A stretch of DNA of 64,000 nt from Thalassovita autumnalis (GTDB lineage Bacteria > Pseudomonadota > Alphaproteobacteria > Rhodobacterales > Rhodobacteraceae), in the NCBI RefSeq assembly GCF_001458255.1, contig NZ_CYSB01000008.1:1-64000 (forward strand). The letters run 5' to 3'. Below the pieces are notes generated by a model. The model was not told where the DNA came from. It ran no database searches and saw only the letters and a program-made list of their open reading frames with translations. Made by a program: the position numbers and the translations under genes. Numbering within the stretch: position 1 is the stretch's first letter; each line of letters starts with the position of its first letter. This document shows positions 43,352-53,277 of the stretch, one piece after another.

Positions 43352-44326
43352 ATGACTTTTTCACGCAGAACAGTGATGCAGATGTTGGTGGGGGCGACGG
43401 CTGGGGCCGCGTCCCTTGGGATGCCGCGCGCGGCTTTGGCCACCTCAGGGGCTGCGGGGCAGCCTGCGGGGGTTTACCGGTTCCGGTTGGGGGAGGCCAC
43501 GGTGACGGCGCTGCTGGATGGCCATATCGCGATTGCACCGGAGTTGGTGGTTGGCTTGGATCCAGCGCAGGCTGATCAAGCCCTGATGGCGGCTGGCTAT
43601 CCCAAAGGGTTCCAGGGGCTGCAGATCCCGGTCAACGGCTATCTGGTTGAGATGAACGGTCGCAAAACCCTGATTGATGCCGGTGCGGCGGCCACGATGG
43701 GGCCGGGCGGGGGCGGGTTGTTGCCGGCGCTGGCAGCTTTGGGTGTGACACCGGCCGATATTGATGAGGTTCTGCTGACCCACCTGCATTTGGATCATGT
43801 CGCGGGCGTCGTGGATGGCAGTGGCGCGGCCATGTTCCCCAATGCGGAACTGGTTGTGGCGCAGTCCGAATGGGACTTCTGGCATGATGAGGCTGTTTTT
43901 GCCTCGGTGCCTGAGGAAAATCGCGGCTTCTTCCATATTGCGCGGACCTCTGTTGCGTCCTACGCGGATCGCATGCGGTTCTTCACCGGGGAGGAAGAGG
44001 TTTCAAGCGGGATCCTGTCGGTGCCGATGCCGGGCCACACGCCGGGCCATGCCGGGTTCCAGCTAAACTCAGGCGATGACAGCCTGTTGATCTGGGGCGA
44101 TCTGATCCACATGACTACGTTGCAGATGGCACATCCGGAATGGACGGTGGTGTTTGACGGCGACCCGGCGCTAACGGTTGAGAGTCGCAAGCGGTTCCTG
44201 GATCGGGCTGCGGCGGACAATCTGCTGGTGGCGGGTATGCATCTGGACTTCCCCGGATTGGGCCGGGTGCAGCGCGCAGGCGAGGCCTATCATTTCCAGC
44301 AGGCCCCTTGGCAGGCCCTGTTGTGA
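43352..44326 (+). CDS. Tat-exported MBL-fold hydrolase
   Basis: This 324-residue protein has a twin-Arg signal (MTFSRRTVMQMLVGATAGAASLG), then a metallo-beta-lactamase fold with LLTHLHLDHVAGVVD, the metal ligands in PGHTPGHAGF and LIWGDLIHMT. It is a periplasmic Zn hydrolase; lactonase-type relatives share these motifs. CAGGAG lies before the ATG at 43352. The substrate is unknown. Confidence 0.87.
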   Translation: MTFSRRTVMQMLVGATAGAASLGMPRAALATSGAAGQPAGVYRFRLGEATVTALLDGHIAIAPELVVGLDPAQADQALMAAGYPKGFQGLQIPVNGYLVEMNGRKTLIDAGAAATMGPGGGGLLPALAALGVTPADIDEVLLTHLHLDHVAGVVDGSGAAMFPNAELVVAQSEWDFWHDEAVFASVPEENRGFFHIARTSVASYADRMRFFTGEEEVSSGILSVPMPGHTPGHAGFQLNSGDDSLLIWGDLIHMTTLQMAHPEWTVVFDGDPALTVESRKRFLDRAAADNLLVAGMHLDFPGLGRVQRAGEAYHFQQAPWQALL

Positions 44327-44357
44327 TGTCACCCCAAGGCAACACCTGAAAAATAAG

Positions 44358-44387
44358 GGGCGGCCCATGCGGGTCGCCCTTCTTCTT
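44358..44387 (+). terminator. Terminator after the MBL hydrolase gene
   Basis: Stem GGGCG-G-CCC / GGG-T-CGCCC (44358-44379, loop ATGC) is followed by TTCTTCTT, 32 bases after the stop codon. Confidence 0.75.
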
Positions 44388-44500
44388 CAAGGGCCTCATT
44401 TTTAAGTGCTTAGCTGGTTTTCGCCGATTGTTATGCGTTGCCGCTTGAATGGTGATGTGACACACTATAGATCACCAATCTGAACGAAAGAGTTTAGTAA

Positions 44501-45154
44501 ATGACAGACTTTACCGCGCGCCGCACCATGATGGTGGACACACAGATCCGCCCGTCAGATGTGACCAAATTCCCGATCATCGAGGCGATGCTTTCCGTGC
44601 CGCGCGAAGAGTTCGTGCCGGCCGACAAAATTGACTCTGCCTATGTTGAAGAAAACGTCGATCTGGGCGGCTCTCGAGTGGTGCTGGAACCGCGCACCCT
44701 AGCCAAGATGCTCGACGCGCTAGACATTCAGGCAGATGAGCTGGTGCTCGATCTGGGCTGTGGGCTGGGCTATTCCTCTGCTGTGATGGCGCGCATGGCC
44801 GAAGCGGTTGTGGCCGTCGAAGATGACGAAGCCCGCGCTGATGAGGCGCAGGCTGCCCTGTCACGTGCAGGTGCTGACAATGTTGCGGTGCATGTTGGTG
44901 CGCTGGCAGAAGGGGCCGCGAAACACGGGCCCTATGATGTGGTTGTGCTGCAGGGCGCAGCCGAACATCTGCCTGAAGCCATCATTGATCAGGTGAAAGA
45001 GGGTGGCCGGATTGCCGCGCTGATGGTCGAAGGTGCGCTGGGCACAGTTAAAATCGGATATAAGATCGACGGTGTGATGTCATGGCGGTTTGCTTTCAAT
45101 GCTGGGGCGCCCGTACTGCCCGGCTTTGAGCGCCACCAGGCCTTCACATTGTGA
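44501..45154 (+). CDS. pcm: Protein-L-isoaspartate O-methyltransferase
   Basis: This 217-residue SAM methyltransferase has motif [21 protein letters not shown]. The PCMT N-terminal pattern is [20 protein letters not shown]...VPREEFVP. It repairs isoaspartyl residues in damaged proteins. In this clade it commonly stands before the tolC-like gene, as here (86-bp gap). Confidence 0.87.
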   Translation: MTDFTARRTMMVDTQIRPSDVTKFPIIEAMLSVPREEFVPADKIDSAYVEENVDLGGSRVVLEPRTLAKMLDALDIQADELVLDLGCGLGYSSAVMARMAEAVVAVEDDEARADEAQAALSRAGADNVAVHVGALAEGAAKHGPYDVVVLQGAAEHLPEAIIDQVKEGGRIAALMVEGALGTVKIGYKIDGVMSWRFAFNAGAPVLPGFERHQAFTL

Positions 45155-45240
45155 GGATATCAGGCAAACGTCCCGACGGATAACACATCGGCGGGCGTAT
45201 CATAATTTCAGGCCGGACGGGGCCTTTGAGGGAGCAGGAC

Positions 45241-46674
45241 ATGAAACGCGCGTGGATTAAATCCAAACAGGCGGCCCAGGTCGCGGTATTGACCGTGACA
45301 ACTGCCCTTGGCGGCACGGTGGCCGGGGTAGCTACGGCGGATACTTTGGCCGGTGCCCTGTCAGATGCCTACAAGAACTCAGGCCTTTTGGAACAGAACC
45401 GTGCGGTGCTGCGTGCTGCAGACGAAGATGTGGCACAGGCCGTCGCCGCGTTGCGTCCGGTGCTTAGCTGGGCGTGGGATGTGACCCGCCAGTTCGGCAC
45501 GCAGCAATCGGCACAGACCGGCAATGTGGCGGCTGGATTTAACGGCACCTCCACTACGCTTGGTCTGTCGGCCTCACTGACGCTGTATGATTTCGGGTCC
45601 AGCAAAGGGCAGGTCGATATCGCCAAGGAATCAGTTCTGGCAACCCGTCAGGCGTTGGTGTCAGTGGAACAGAACGTGCTGCTGCAGGCTGTTGATGCCT
45701 ACACCCGTGTGCGCACCGGGGCGGAAACGCTGGCGCTGCGTCAAAACAACGTCCGTGTGATCACCGAAGAGCTGCGCGCTGCCAAGGACCGGTTTGATGT
45801 GGGTGAAGTGACCCGCACCGACGTCGCCCAAGCTGAGGCCCGGTTGGCACAGGCCCGTGCCTCGCTGGCGCAGGCACAGGGTGATCTGGTTGCCGCACAG
45901 GAGTATTTCTTGGCAGCCGTAGGCCGCAAAGCTGGCAACCTGGCCAGCCCCACACGCGCCCCGATTTCAGCCAAAAACGCCGGTGAAGCCAAAGCGATTG
46001 CGCAGCGCAATCACCCCGATGTTCTGCGCGCTAAACATGAGGTGGCTGCTGCCGATCTGGGCGTTGCGGTTGCTGAGGCTTCGATGAAGCCCACCGTAAA
46101 CCTGACCGGTCGTTACGGTTTGACCGAAAACTTCGATTCCAGCGACTACAGCCGCGCAGGCTCCATTGGTGTTCAGGCTTCCGGTCCGATCTACGCGGGT
46201 GGCCGTCTGGCCTCGGTTGTGCGTCAGGCCATTCAGCGCCGGGATGCGGCCCGTTCGGCATTGCACCTGACCACCATTTCGGTGGCGCAGGATGCTGGCA
46301 CCGCTTTTGCCAACCTGCAGGTGGCCCGCGCCGCGCGTGAGGCAGGCGATCGTCAGGTCCGTTTCGCGCAGGTCGCCTTTGACGGTGTGCGTGAAGAGGC
46401 CTCGCTGGGCGCGCGCACCACGCTGGACGTGCTGAACGCGGAACAGGAGCTCTTGAACGCCAAGGCCAACCTGATCACCTCAGTGGCAAATGAATACCTA
46501 GCCTCCTATTCGCTGCTTGCGAACATGGGGCTGCTGACGGCTGACAACCTGCGCCTGAACGTGCCGCGCTATGATCCGGCTGAGTACTACAAGCAGGTGA
46601 ACAAAGCCCCCGCCGCGGTCAGCGCTCAGGGGCGTCAGCTGGACAAAATGCTGCGCCGGATCGGTAAAGAGTAA
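45241..46674 (+). CDS. tolC: TolC-family outer-membrane channel protein
   Basis: This 477-residue protein has a signal peptide ending in VATADTLA, then the repeated OEP pattern: long helices with GEVTRTDVAQAEARLAQARA and, in the second repeat, GARTTLDVLNAEQELLNAKANL. It forms the outer-membrane exit duct for type I secretion and efflux pumps. The ATG at 45241 has GGGAGCAGG upstream. No pump gene is adjacent. Confidence 0.92.
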   Translation: MKRAWIKSKQAAQVAVLTVTTALGGTVAGVATADTLAGALSDAYKNSGLLEQNRAVLRAADEDVAQAVAALRPVLSWAWDVTRQFGTQQSAQTGNVAAGFNGTSTTLGLSASLTLYDFGSSKGQVDIAKESVLATRQALVSVEQNVLLQAVDAYTRVRTGAETLALRQNNVRVITEELRAAKDRFDVGEVTRTDVAQAEARLAQARASLAQAQGDLVAAQEYFLAAVGRKAGNLASPTRAPISAKNAGEAKAIAQRNHPDVLRAKHEVAAADLGVAVAEASMKPTVNLTGRYGLTENFDSSDYSRAGSIGVQASGPIYAGGRLASVVRQAIQRRDAARSALHLTTISVAQDAGTAFANLQVARAAREAGDRQVRFAQVAFDGVREEASLGARTTLDVLNAEQELLNAKANLITSVANEYLASYSLLANMGLLTADNLRLNVPRYDPAEYYKQVNKAPAAVSAQGRQLDKMLRRIGKE

Positions 46675-46745
46675 AAATTGACCGGTCGGTTGTGAGAATC
46701 TCTGCCTTTGGCTACACTTAGCCAGAGGCAAGAGTGGAAGTGTAA

Positions 46746-47807
46746 ATGTCAGATCCCGTAACCAATGTTGAAATTGAGGACGTTTTGGCCTCAATCCGTC
46801 GCCTTGTGTCCGATGAACATGGCGACGAATCGCGCCGTGATGCAACGGCCGAGGCTAAGGCGGACAAACTGGTTCTGACCCCGGCGTTGCGTGTCGCAAC
46901 GACCGAAGACGCCCCACAGCGTTTCCCCGAAGAAGAGCCTGCGTGTACCAGTTTTGGCCGCAAACAGCCCGGTGAAGCCAAGCCCGTTGAACCCGTTACG
47001 GACGACGCGCCAGAGCAGGTGGTTGAAGCAGAGCCAACGCCGCTGCCGACCATGCAGCTGGGTGCGGAATATGCGGTGTCGGACCCCGATGAGCCGCAGG
47101 AAGATCTGGCCGAGGTTGCAGAGGTTGCTGAGGTGGATGAGCCTGCCGCGCCGGAAGTGCGCCTTGAGGATCGTTTTGCCGATCTGGAGGCCGCGGTTTC
47201 TGTTTCCGACGATCAGTGGGAACCAGACGGCAATGATGAGGATGCCTTTGGTGCCGCCCCGATGAGCATGGAGTGGCTGGACCACACGCCGCAGGAATCT
47301 GTAGGGGGTGTCGAAGCCGAAGAGGCCCCGTTCTGGGAAGGTGTGGAGCCGCTGGAAACCTCAGCTGAGATCACCGCACTGCACCATGATGTGGTTGAGG
47401 CGGATGAAGTTGAAGAAGTGATTGACGAGGCCGAAGAAGAACTCGACGCTGCTGATGATGTCGCAGATGAGGGTTTTGAGGCGGCTGAACATGTGGATGA
47501 GGCCGCTGCACTTGATGAGCCAGCTGTGGCCGTTGAGACCCCTGTGGAAGAGAGCTACGACGCAGTCGACCCTTACACCACGCAGGCCTACGACAGCGTA
47601 GAAGAGGATGCCTCCGCCGCGCTTGAGGATCTGGCTGGCCTTGGCCTGCAGGATGGCATTCTGGATGAGGAAATGCTGCGCGAATTGGTGGCAGATATCG
47701 TCCGTCAGGAATTGCAGGGCTCACTAGGGGAACGGATCACTCGCAACGTGCGCAAGCTGGTGCGCCGGGAAATCCAGCGCGCCCTCACCGCGCGTGACCT
47801 CAGCTGA
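46746..47807 (+). CDS. PopZ/DUF2497-like polar-organising protein
   Basis: This 353-residue acidic protein has a short conserved N-terminus (NVEIEDVLASIRRLVSDE), a long Glu/Asp/Ala/Val-rich disordered middle and a conserved helical C-terminus (EEMLRELVADIVRQEL then TRNVRKLVRREIQRAL). This is the domain plan of PopZ, which self-assembles at the cell pole through its C-terminal helices. It lies 2 bases from the convergent cobQ gene. Confidence 0.75.
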   Translation: MSDPVTNVEIEDVLASIRRLVSDEHGDESRRDATAEAKADKLVLTPALRVATTEDAPQRFPEEEPACTSFGRKQPGEAKPVEPVTDDAPEQVVEAEPTPLPTMQLGAEYAVSDPDEPQEDLAEVAEVAEVDEPAAPEVRLEDRFADLEAAVSVSDDQWEPDGNDEDAFGAAPMSMEWLDHTPQESVGGVEAEEAPFWEGVEPLETSAEITALHHDVVEADEVEEVIDEAEEELDAADDVADEGFEAAEHVDEAAALDEPAVAVETPVEESYDAVDPYTTQAYDSVEEDASAALEDLAGLGLQDGILDEEMLRELVADIVRQELQGSLGERITRNVRKLVRREIQRALTARDLS

Positions 47808-47809
47808 AC

Positions 47810-49270
47810 TTAGCGCTGCGCTTTCGGCTCTGCCGCAATCTCCAACAGGGTGGTGAGGTCCATATGGGCCTCAATATGCGCAGCCAGTTGATCCAGCACC
47901 TGTTCCAGCCCTTCATCATAGGCGATCTGGGCTGTGGCCCCCAATTCCCCTAGGTACTGCGCGCGGAAGTCATCCGCGCTGAACAGCCCGTGCAGGTAAC
48001 AGCCGCGGATCTTGTCATCGGCTGAGGCAGCCCCTTCGGGCCGGCCATCCAGGTCCAGCCAGGCCCGTGCGCAATCCGGACCATCTGTAACGCCAAGGTG
48101 GATCTCATAGCCCGACACCACATCGCCCGTCACACGGTAACTGGCATGGCTCAGCGCGACACGTTTTTGCGGTTTCATCACGGTAGTCACATCCAGCAGA
48201 CCCAGACCGGGAACTGTGCTCGGTGCGCCTTCGATGCCATCAGGGTCCGAGATTTCTCGGCCCAGCATCTGATAGCCGCCGCAGATCCCCAGCACGTGCC
48301 CGCCACGGCGCACATGGGCCAGCAGATCAATGTCCCAGCCTTGGGCGCGGAAATGGGCCAGATCGGCGATGGTGGATTTTGATCCGGGGATCAGCACCAG
48401 ATCGGCATCGCCGGGCAGCGGGCGACCGGCCTCGATAATCTCAACACTCACATCCGGTTCTGCCGACAGCGGATCCAGATCATCAAAGTTGGCGATCCGC
48501 CCCAGACGCGGCACCGCAATCTTCAAGCTGCCACCGGATTTGGAGGAGATGTCCATCACATCCTCAGCCGGCAGGCGCCAGGCATCGGCAAACCAGGGCA
48601 GGGTGCCCAGATCGGTCCAGCCGGTCTGATCCACAATCGCCTGCGCCCCATCGGCAAACAGGCTGACATCACCGCGAAACTTGTTCACGGCAAAGGCTTT
48701 GATCCGCTCTGCGTCCTCCTTGGGCAGGATCACCTGCGTGCCGACCAGCTGGGCGATGACGCCGCCCCGGTCGATATCACCCAGCAGAACCACCGGAACG
48801 CCCGCAGCCTCGGCAAAGCCCATATTGGCGATGTCCCCTTTGCGCAGGTTCACCTCGGCAGGGCTGCCGGCGCCTTCGATCACCACAATATCGGCCTCAG
48901 CACACAGCCGGTCGAAGCTTTCAAGGGCCGGGCCCAACAGTTCGGGCTTGGCTTTGGCATAGTCTCGCGCCCGCAGGGTGGCAAAACGTTTGCCCTGCAC
49001 GATCACCTGCGCGCCAGTATCAGTTTCCGGCTTCAGCAGGATGGGGTTCATATCGGTATGGGCCGGAACCTTGGCGGCCAGTGCCTGCAGCGCCTGGGCC
49101 CGGCCGATTTCACCGCCATCTTCGGTGACGGCGGCATTGTTGGACATGTTCTGAGGTTTGAAGGGTCGCACGGTCAACCCACGATTGACCAGCGCGCGCG
49201 TGATCCCGGCAACCACCATGGATTTCCCCACGTTGGACCCTGCGCCCTGGATCATGATTGCCCGTGCCAT
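47810..49270 (-). CDS. cobQ: Cobyric acid synthase CobQ
   Basis: This 486-residue glutamine amidotransferase amidates cobyrinic acid a,c-diamide in vitamin B12 synthesis. The N-terminal synthetase domain starts [19 protein letters not shown] (P-loop). The class I amidotransferase domain has the catalytic Cys in [13 protein letters not shown] and the late His in CYLHGLF. The length is standard. It stands alone rather than in a cob cluster within this window. Confidence 0.95.
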   Translation of the reverse strand: MARAIMIQGAGSNVGKSMVVAGITRALVNRGLTVRPFKPQNMSNNAAVTEDGGEIGRAQALQALAAKVPAHTDMNPILLKPETDTGAQVIVQGKRFATLRARDYAKAKPELLGPALESFDRLCAEADIVVIEGAGSPAEVNLRKGDIANMGFAEAAGVPVVLLGDIDRGGVIAQLVGTQVILPKEDAERIKAFAVNKFRGDVSLFADGAQAIVDQTGWTDLGTLPWFADAWRLPAEDVMDISSKSGGSLKIAVPRLGRIANFDDLDPLSAEPDVSVEIIEAGRPLPGDADLVLIPGSKSTIADLAHFRAQGWDIDLLAHVRRGGHVLGICGGYQMLGREISDPDGIEGAPSTVPGLGLLDVTTVMKPQKRVALSHASYRVTGDVVSGYEIHLGVTDGPDCARAWLDLDGRPEGAASADDKIRGCYLHGLFSADDFRAQYLGELGATAQIAYDEGLEQVLDQLAAHIEAHMDLTTLLEIAAEPKAQR

Positions 49271-49396
49271 CTGCCGTCCTCCTGCCTTTTCTTTGCTATA
49301 GCAACTGCCTCGCAGCGGGGGGAGGGCAAATGCGGCGCGCCTGTTGCATTCTGCGTCTCAGGCTCAGCTCACCCCAGATCCGGCACCCAGAAATGA

Positions 49397-49430
49397 GAAA
49401 ACCTGCCTTCCCCCAGGAAGACAGGTTTTT
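49397..49430 (-). terminator. Terminator after the DUF6280-like gene
   Basis: The arms AAAACCTG-C-CTTCC and GGAAG-A-CAGGTTTT flank CCCCA. On the minus strand the stem ends in TTTTC, 44 bases after the stop codon. The plus strand also ends in T6, so it may act both ways. Confidence 0.65.
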
Positions 49431-49473
49431 TCTGACAGACGTGAGTGTGTCTGCAACTGCGGCAGCAGTTGGA

Positions 49474-49794
49474 TCAGGCGGCTTCGGCCTGCTGTGCGGC
49501 GTTGCGACGCTCGCTTTCCTCGCGCGACAGCGCGACGGAGGTACGTACACCTTTGCCTACAAACTCCATCAGCCCCTGAACAACACGTTCGTTGGGGTCG
49601 ATGCCGGCGCAGGACAGAACTTCGCGGCCGTCGCGCGAACGCGCCCAGCGAGCGATCTGTTCAGGGCCGTTGCCATATTTCTTGTCATCAGAAATGGCAT
49701 CGTCGAGCGCAGCCAAAACAACGGCTGCAAACAGTTTGCGTGCACGGTTGCCTTGCTCGTTGTTAAAGGCGGTGCCGTCAACGAATTCTTGCAT
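49474..49794 (-). CDS. DUF6280-like small protein
   Basis: This 106-residue protein starts MQEFVDGTAFNNEQGNRARKLFAAVVLAALDDAISDD and is charged at its C-terminus. It matches my memory of a conserved roseobacter family of unknown function. AAAGGACG lies 6 bases before the ATG at 49794. It is divergent from efp. Confidence 0.72.
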   Translation of the reverse strand: MQEFVDGTAFNNEQGNRARKLFAAVVLAALDDAISDDKKYGNGPEQIARWARSRDGREVLSCAGIDPNERVVQGLMEFVGKGVRTSVALSREESERRNAAQQAEAA

Positions 49795-50009
49795 AGATTC
49801 GTCCTTTATTATTGCTCTTGTGTTTCTGGCGTGAGGGGCCTTATGACCGATTTGTGACGATTCGGGTAGGCCTGTATTGCATGGCTTCCATGCGCTCAGT
49901 GCATGGCTTCCGATTTTGCCACCCCGTGGTCGGTCTTCTTGCTTTGGGGCTGCCCGCAAGATATAGGTGCTGTCAAATTCCGATCAACCTTACGACGTGG
50001 TTTTGTTAC

Positions 50010-50573
50010 ATGCCTAAAATCAACGGGAACGAGATCCGCCCCGGCAACGTGCTGGAACATGATGGTGGCCTGTGGGTCGCTGTGAAACTGGAACATGTAA
50101 AGCCCGGTAAAGGCGGCGCTTTTGCTCAGGTGGAAATGAAAAACCTGCGCAATGGCTCCAAGCTGAACGAGCGCTTCCGCTCGGCCGACAAGGTAGAGCG
50201 TGTCCGCCTGGAGCAGAAAGATCAGCAGTTCCTGTACGAAAGCGACGGCATGCTGGTGTTCATGGACACCGAAACTTTCGAACAGATCGAATTGCCTGCC
50301 GACCTGCTGGGTGAACGCCGCCCCTTCCTGCAGGACGGTATGACCGTTGTGATCGAATATTATGACGTTGAGGCATTGAACGTGACCCTGCCGCAGAAAG
50401 TCACCTGCCAGATCGTTGAGACGGAGCCGGTTGTCAAAGGCCAGACCGCTGCGAACTCGTTCAAACCTGCCGTGCTGGACAACGGTGTGCGCGTCATGGT
50501 GCCGCCGTTTGTCGCCCAGGATGAGATGATCGTGGTCAACACCGAAACCATGGAATACTCCGAGCGCGCCTAA
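50010..50573 (+). CDS. efp: Elongation factor P
   Basis: This 187-residue three-domain beta-barrel protein relieves ribosome stalling at proline runs. The tip Lys34 lies in [12 protein letters not shown]. The C-terminal half has [25 protein letters not shown]. The ATG at 50010 is the standard start; the frame runs further upstream by chance. Whether Lys34 is modified by EpmA cannot be told here. Confidence 0.96.
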   Translation: MPKINGNEIRPGNVLEHDGGLWVAVKLEHVKPGKGGAFAQVEMKNLRNGSKLNERFRSADKVERVRLEQKDQQFLYESDGMLVFMDTETFEQIELPADLLGERRPFLQDGMTVVIEYYDVEALNVTLPQKVTCQIVETEPVVKGQTAANSFKPAVLDNGVRVMVPPFVAQDEMIVVNTETMEYSERA

Positions 50574-50592
50574 GCCGCTGCTTGGTGATTTC

Positions 50593-50625
50593 GAAAGGCC
50601 GCCCGGATCAGGGCGGCCTTTCTTG
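50593..50625. terminator. Strong bidirectional terminator after efp
   Basis: A perfect 12-bp stem GAAAGGCCGCCC / GGGCGGCCTTTC (50593-50622, loop GGATCA) is followed by TTG. It lies between convergent efp and the ABC-F gene; the A- and T-runs inside the stem allow action on both strands. Confidence 0.85.
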
Positions 50626-50652
50626 TGTCTGGCAATCCTTGCGATACGTGCC

Positions 50653-52239
50653 TCAGATAGCGATCCGGCGTTCGATCCCGATCCTTTGCAAAAACGCTGG
50701 ATCGTGACTGACCACCAGCAGCGCACCGTCATAGCCGTTCAGCGCCGCCTCAAGGGTTTCCACCGCCTCAATATCCAAGTGATTGCTTGGCTCATCCAGC
50801 AGGAGCAGCTGGCGTGGTTGGCTATGACCCAAGGTGCAGGCCAGCGCGGCCCGCATGCGTTGCCCGCCGCTGAGCGTCCCGATGCGGCGCTCCGCAGCGT
50901 TGCCGCGAAACAGAAACCGGGCCAGCATCGCACGTCGGTGGTTATCCGTTGCGTCCGGGTCCAACCGGGCAATGGCCTCAACCACGGTTTCGTCTGGGTG
51001 CAACAGGCTGAGATCCTGATCGATCAGGGCATGCGGCACGGACAGATTTACCAAGCCTTTTTGGGGCTTTAGCTGTCCCTCAATGCAGGCCAATAGCGTG
51101 GACTTCCCCGCGCCATTTGCCCCCTCAATCGCCGCCCGCGCGGGGCCATGCAGGGCAAAGGACAGGTTTGAAAACAGCGGTTGGCTGGTTTGATAGCCAA
51201 ACTGCAGGTCCTCGATGCGCAAAACCTCACGGGTGGGCGGCAGATCACAGGTGGGGATCTCCATCCGCAGCGGCTCCAGCACCTCAATCGCCTCTTTCGC
51301 GGCCTGCAGGTCTGCAGTGGCCGCTGCAGCTTGACGCGCGTGCAGCCGGGCCGCTGAGGAGGCGGAGCCTTCGCTGCGTTCCTTGGCGGCATCCAGCAGC
51401 AGCTTTGATTGGCTGCCGGACACACGTAGCTGCTTGCCCTGGCGGTCGGTCCGCGCCTTACGTTCAGTGGCGCGCTGCGCCTGTGTCTGCACCTCCCGCA
51501 CGCGGTGTGCGGCCTGCTGTAGATTCTGTCGGGCGGCCCGCAAAACGGCGTCCTTGGTACTGCGATAAAAACTGTAGTTGCCGCCGTAGCTCTCCGCGCC
51601 AAGGCTAGTGAGTTCGACGATGGCGTCCATCTCCCCCAGAAGGGTCCGGTCATGGCTGGCCACCACTGCGCAGCCCTGCCAATCGCGCAGGGCCTGCACC
51701 ACATGTTGGCGGCCCTCCTGGTCAAGGTGGTTGGTTGGCTCATCCAGCAGCAGCGCATCGTGATCTGCAAACATCAGCGCGGCGAGATTGGCCCGGGTGC
51801 GCTGCCCGCCGGACAGTGTGGCCAGCAGCGTTTCGGGCGCATGGTGCAGGCCCAGCCGATGCAGCGCGGCGTGCAAACGCGCCTCCAACGTCCAGTCTGC
51901 AATCGCGAGGTCTTCCGCAGTCGCCACGCCGCGCTCTGCGCGTTCAAGCAGGGCCAATTGGTCTGTGACCCCAAACAGATCGGCAATGGTGGCCGCTGGA
52001 TCCAATTCCGGGATCATCTCCGGGTTTTGGTGCAAAACCCCGATTGAGGGCGGCCGCTGAATGGCGCCGGCATCCGGCGTCAGCGTGCCTGCCAGAAGGC
52101 GCAGCAGCGTCGTCTTGCCCGTGCCATTTCGCCCGACAAGCCCGGTGCGTTGTCGGCCAAATGAAAGGGTCAGATTGGTGAAAAGGGGATCGCCACCAGG
52201 CGTGTGCCAGCTGAGGCCGGCGACGGAGAATGTAGACAT
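50653..52239 (-). CDS. ABC-F family ATPase
   Basis: This 528-residue soluble protein has two ABC domains and no membrane part. Walker A motifs are GLVGRNGTGKTTLL and IEGANGAGKSTLL; signatures are LSGGQRTRANLA and LSGGQRMRAALA; Walker B motifs are ALLLDEPTNHLD and LLLLDEPSNHLD. The linker is Arg/Gln/Ala-rich coiled coil. ABC-F proteins act on ribosomes, some in antibiotic resistance. A seven-codon leader ORF with a good ribosome-binding site precedes it. Confidence 0.9.
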   Translation of the reverse strand: MSTFSVAGLSWHTPGGDPLFTNLTLSFGRQRTGLVGRNGTGKTTLLRLLAGTLTPDAGAIQRPPSIGVLHQNPEMIPELDPAATIADLFGVTDQLALLERAERGVATAEDLAIADWTLEARLHAALHRLGLHHAPETLLATLSGGQRTRANLAALMFADHDALLLDEPTNHLDQEGRQHVVQALRDWQGCAVVASHDRTLLGEMDAIVELTSLGAESYGGNYSFYRSTKDAVLRAARQNLQQAAHRVREVQTQAQRATERKARTDRQGKQLRVSGSQSKLLLDAAKERSEGSASSAARLHARQAAAATADLQAAKEAIEVLEPLRMEIPTCDLPPTREVLRIEDLQFGYQTSQPLFSNLSFALHGPARAAIEGANGAGKSTLLACIEGQLKPQKGLVNLSVPHALIDQDLSLLHPDETVVEAIARLDPDATDNHRRAMLARFLFRGNAAERRIGTLSGGQRMRAALACTLGHSQPRQLLLLDEPSNHLDIEAVETLEAALNGYDGALLVVSHDPAFLQRIGIERRIAI

Positions 52240-52271
52240 GGTGCAGCTCGCAAGAAAAACCGGAAAAGGGT

Positions 52272-52295
52272 TTAGTCGGCGCGTGCGTGATCCAT
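52272..52295 (-). CDS. Seven-residue leader ORF before the ABC-F gene
   Basis: ATG at 52295 (GGAG 9 bases upstream) encodes MDHARAD and a TAA, ending 32 bases before the ABC-F start. The ABC-F gene itself has only a weak ribosome-binding site. Short leaders upstream of ABC-F genes can sense stalled ribosomes. The attenuation role is inference. Confidence 0.45.
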   Translation of the reverse strand: MDHARAD

Positions 52296-52451
52296 GGTCT
52301 TAATCTCCAAATAAGTCTGACGGCTCAGCGTCTGATCTGCAACATGGCCATGCGGGGATGGGATTTCAAGCCCGGTGTTTAGAAAAGGGGGCCGTAGTCC
52401 TCGGCTGATGCCCCGAGCGGCCCCGGTGGGACCGCCCAAGTGTGTCTTTGC

Positions 52452-53183
52452 TTACAGACGCCGAACCACAGCGTCGCCCGCCTGCATATCGTCTTTAGCC
52501 CGGTCAAACCGCAGGTAGGCGATCGCCTCATCCCCAGCGCGGCTCAGCAACTCACCTGCCTCTTTAACGCCGTTCAGGATCTTGTCGCCCGTGGCGGCGT
52601 CACCTTCCACCGAGACCCGTGCCAGACCTTTGCGTAGCTCGGTTTTATGCTTCATCCGCGCAGTGACTTCCTGACCGACATAGCAGCCTTTGCGGAAATC
52701 CACCCCATTCAGCCGTTCAAATCCCGCTTCCAGAATGAAAGAGTCTGGCGTTAGCTCAACCCCGGTTTCCGGCACCAGATGGGTCACCCGCAGCGCCGTC
52801 CAGTCGCTGCCGTCATCGCCGCCCTCAGCTCCGTACAGCCGCCACCCCATCTCCGGGTGGCGGGGATCCGCAAAAGCGCCGTCAGGCAGATCGCCGGTGC
52901 CGCGTTTCACGGTGAGGTCGGTTTCTTCCAAGGTCACTTGTGCGCGCAGTTTGTACATGGATAGGCGTTGAAACAGCATCGCGGCCAGATCGCTGGACAC
53001 ATCGATCAGAATGTTTTCACCTTCGGGCACCAGAAAGAAATCGGCCATGTATTTGCCCTGCGGCGTCAAAAGCGCGGCATATACAAGCCCTTGATCCAGC
53101 TTCTTCACATCATTGGTCACCAGCCCTTGCAGAAAGTCCCGGGCGTCATCGCCTGTCAGGCGGAAAATGGTGCGGTCTGTCAC
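52452..53183 (-). CDS. ygfZ: YgfZ-family folate-binding protein
   Basis: This 243-residue GcvT-like protein has the YgfZ signature KGCYVGQEVTARMKHK near residues 160-175. It takes part in iron-sulfur cluster repair and the activity of MiaB-type tRNA enzymes, with folate. The N-terminus is FLQGLVTNDVKKL. The 212-bp gap to the ABC-F gene downstream carries a GC-rich inverted region and the leader ORF. Confidence 0.9.
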   Translation of the reverse strand: MTDRTIFRLTGDDARDFLQGLVTNDVKKLDQGLVYAALLTPQGKYMADFFLVPEGENILIDVSSDLAAMLFQRLSMYKLRAQVTLEETDLTVKRGTGDLPDGAFADPRHPEMGWRLYGAEGGDDGSDWTALRVTHLVPETGVELTPDSFILEAGFERLNGVDFRKGCYVGQEVTARMKHKTELRKGLARVSVEGDAATGDKILNGVKEAGELLSRAGDEAIAYLRFDRAKDDMQAGDAVVRRL

Positions 53184-53277
53184 GTCTATGCTCCCGTTGC
53201 GCGTGGTTATGTAATATAGGCTTTGCCAGCACAGGCAACAGGGGCAGATGCCACAGAGGCATCAGAATGAGGTGAAG

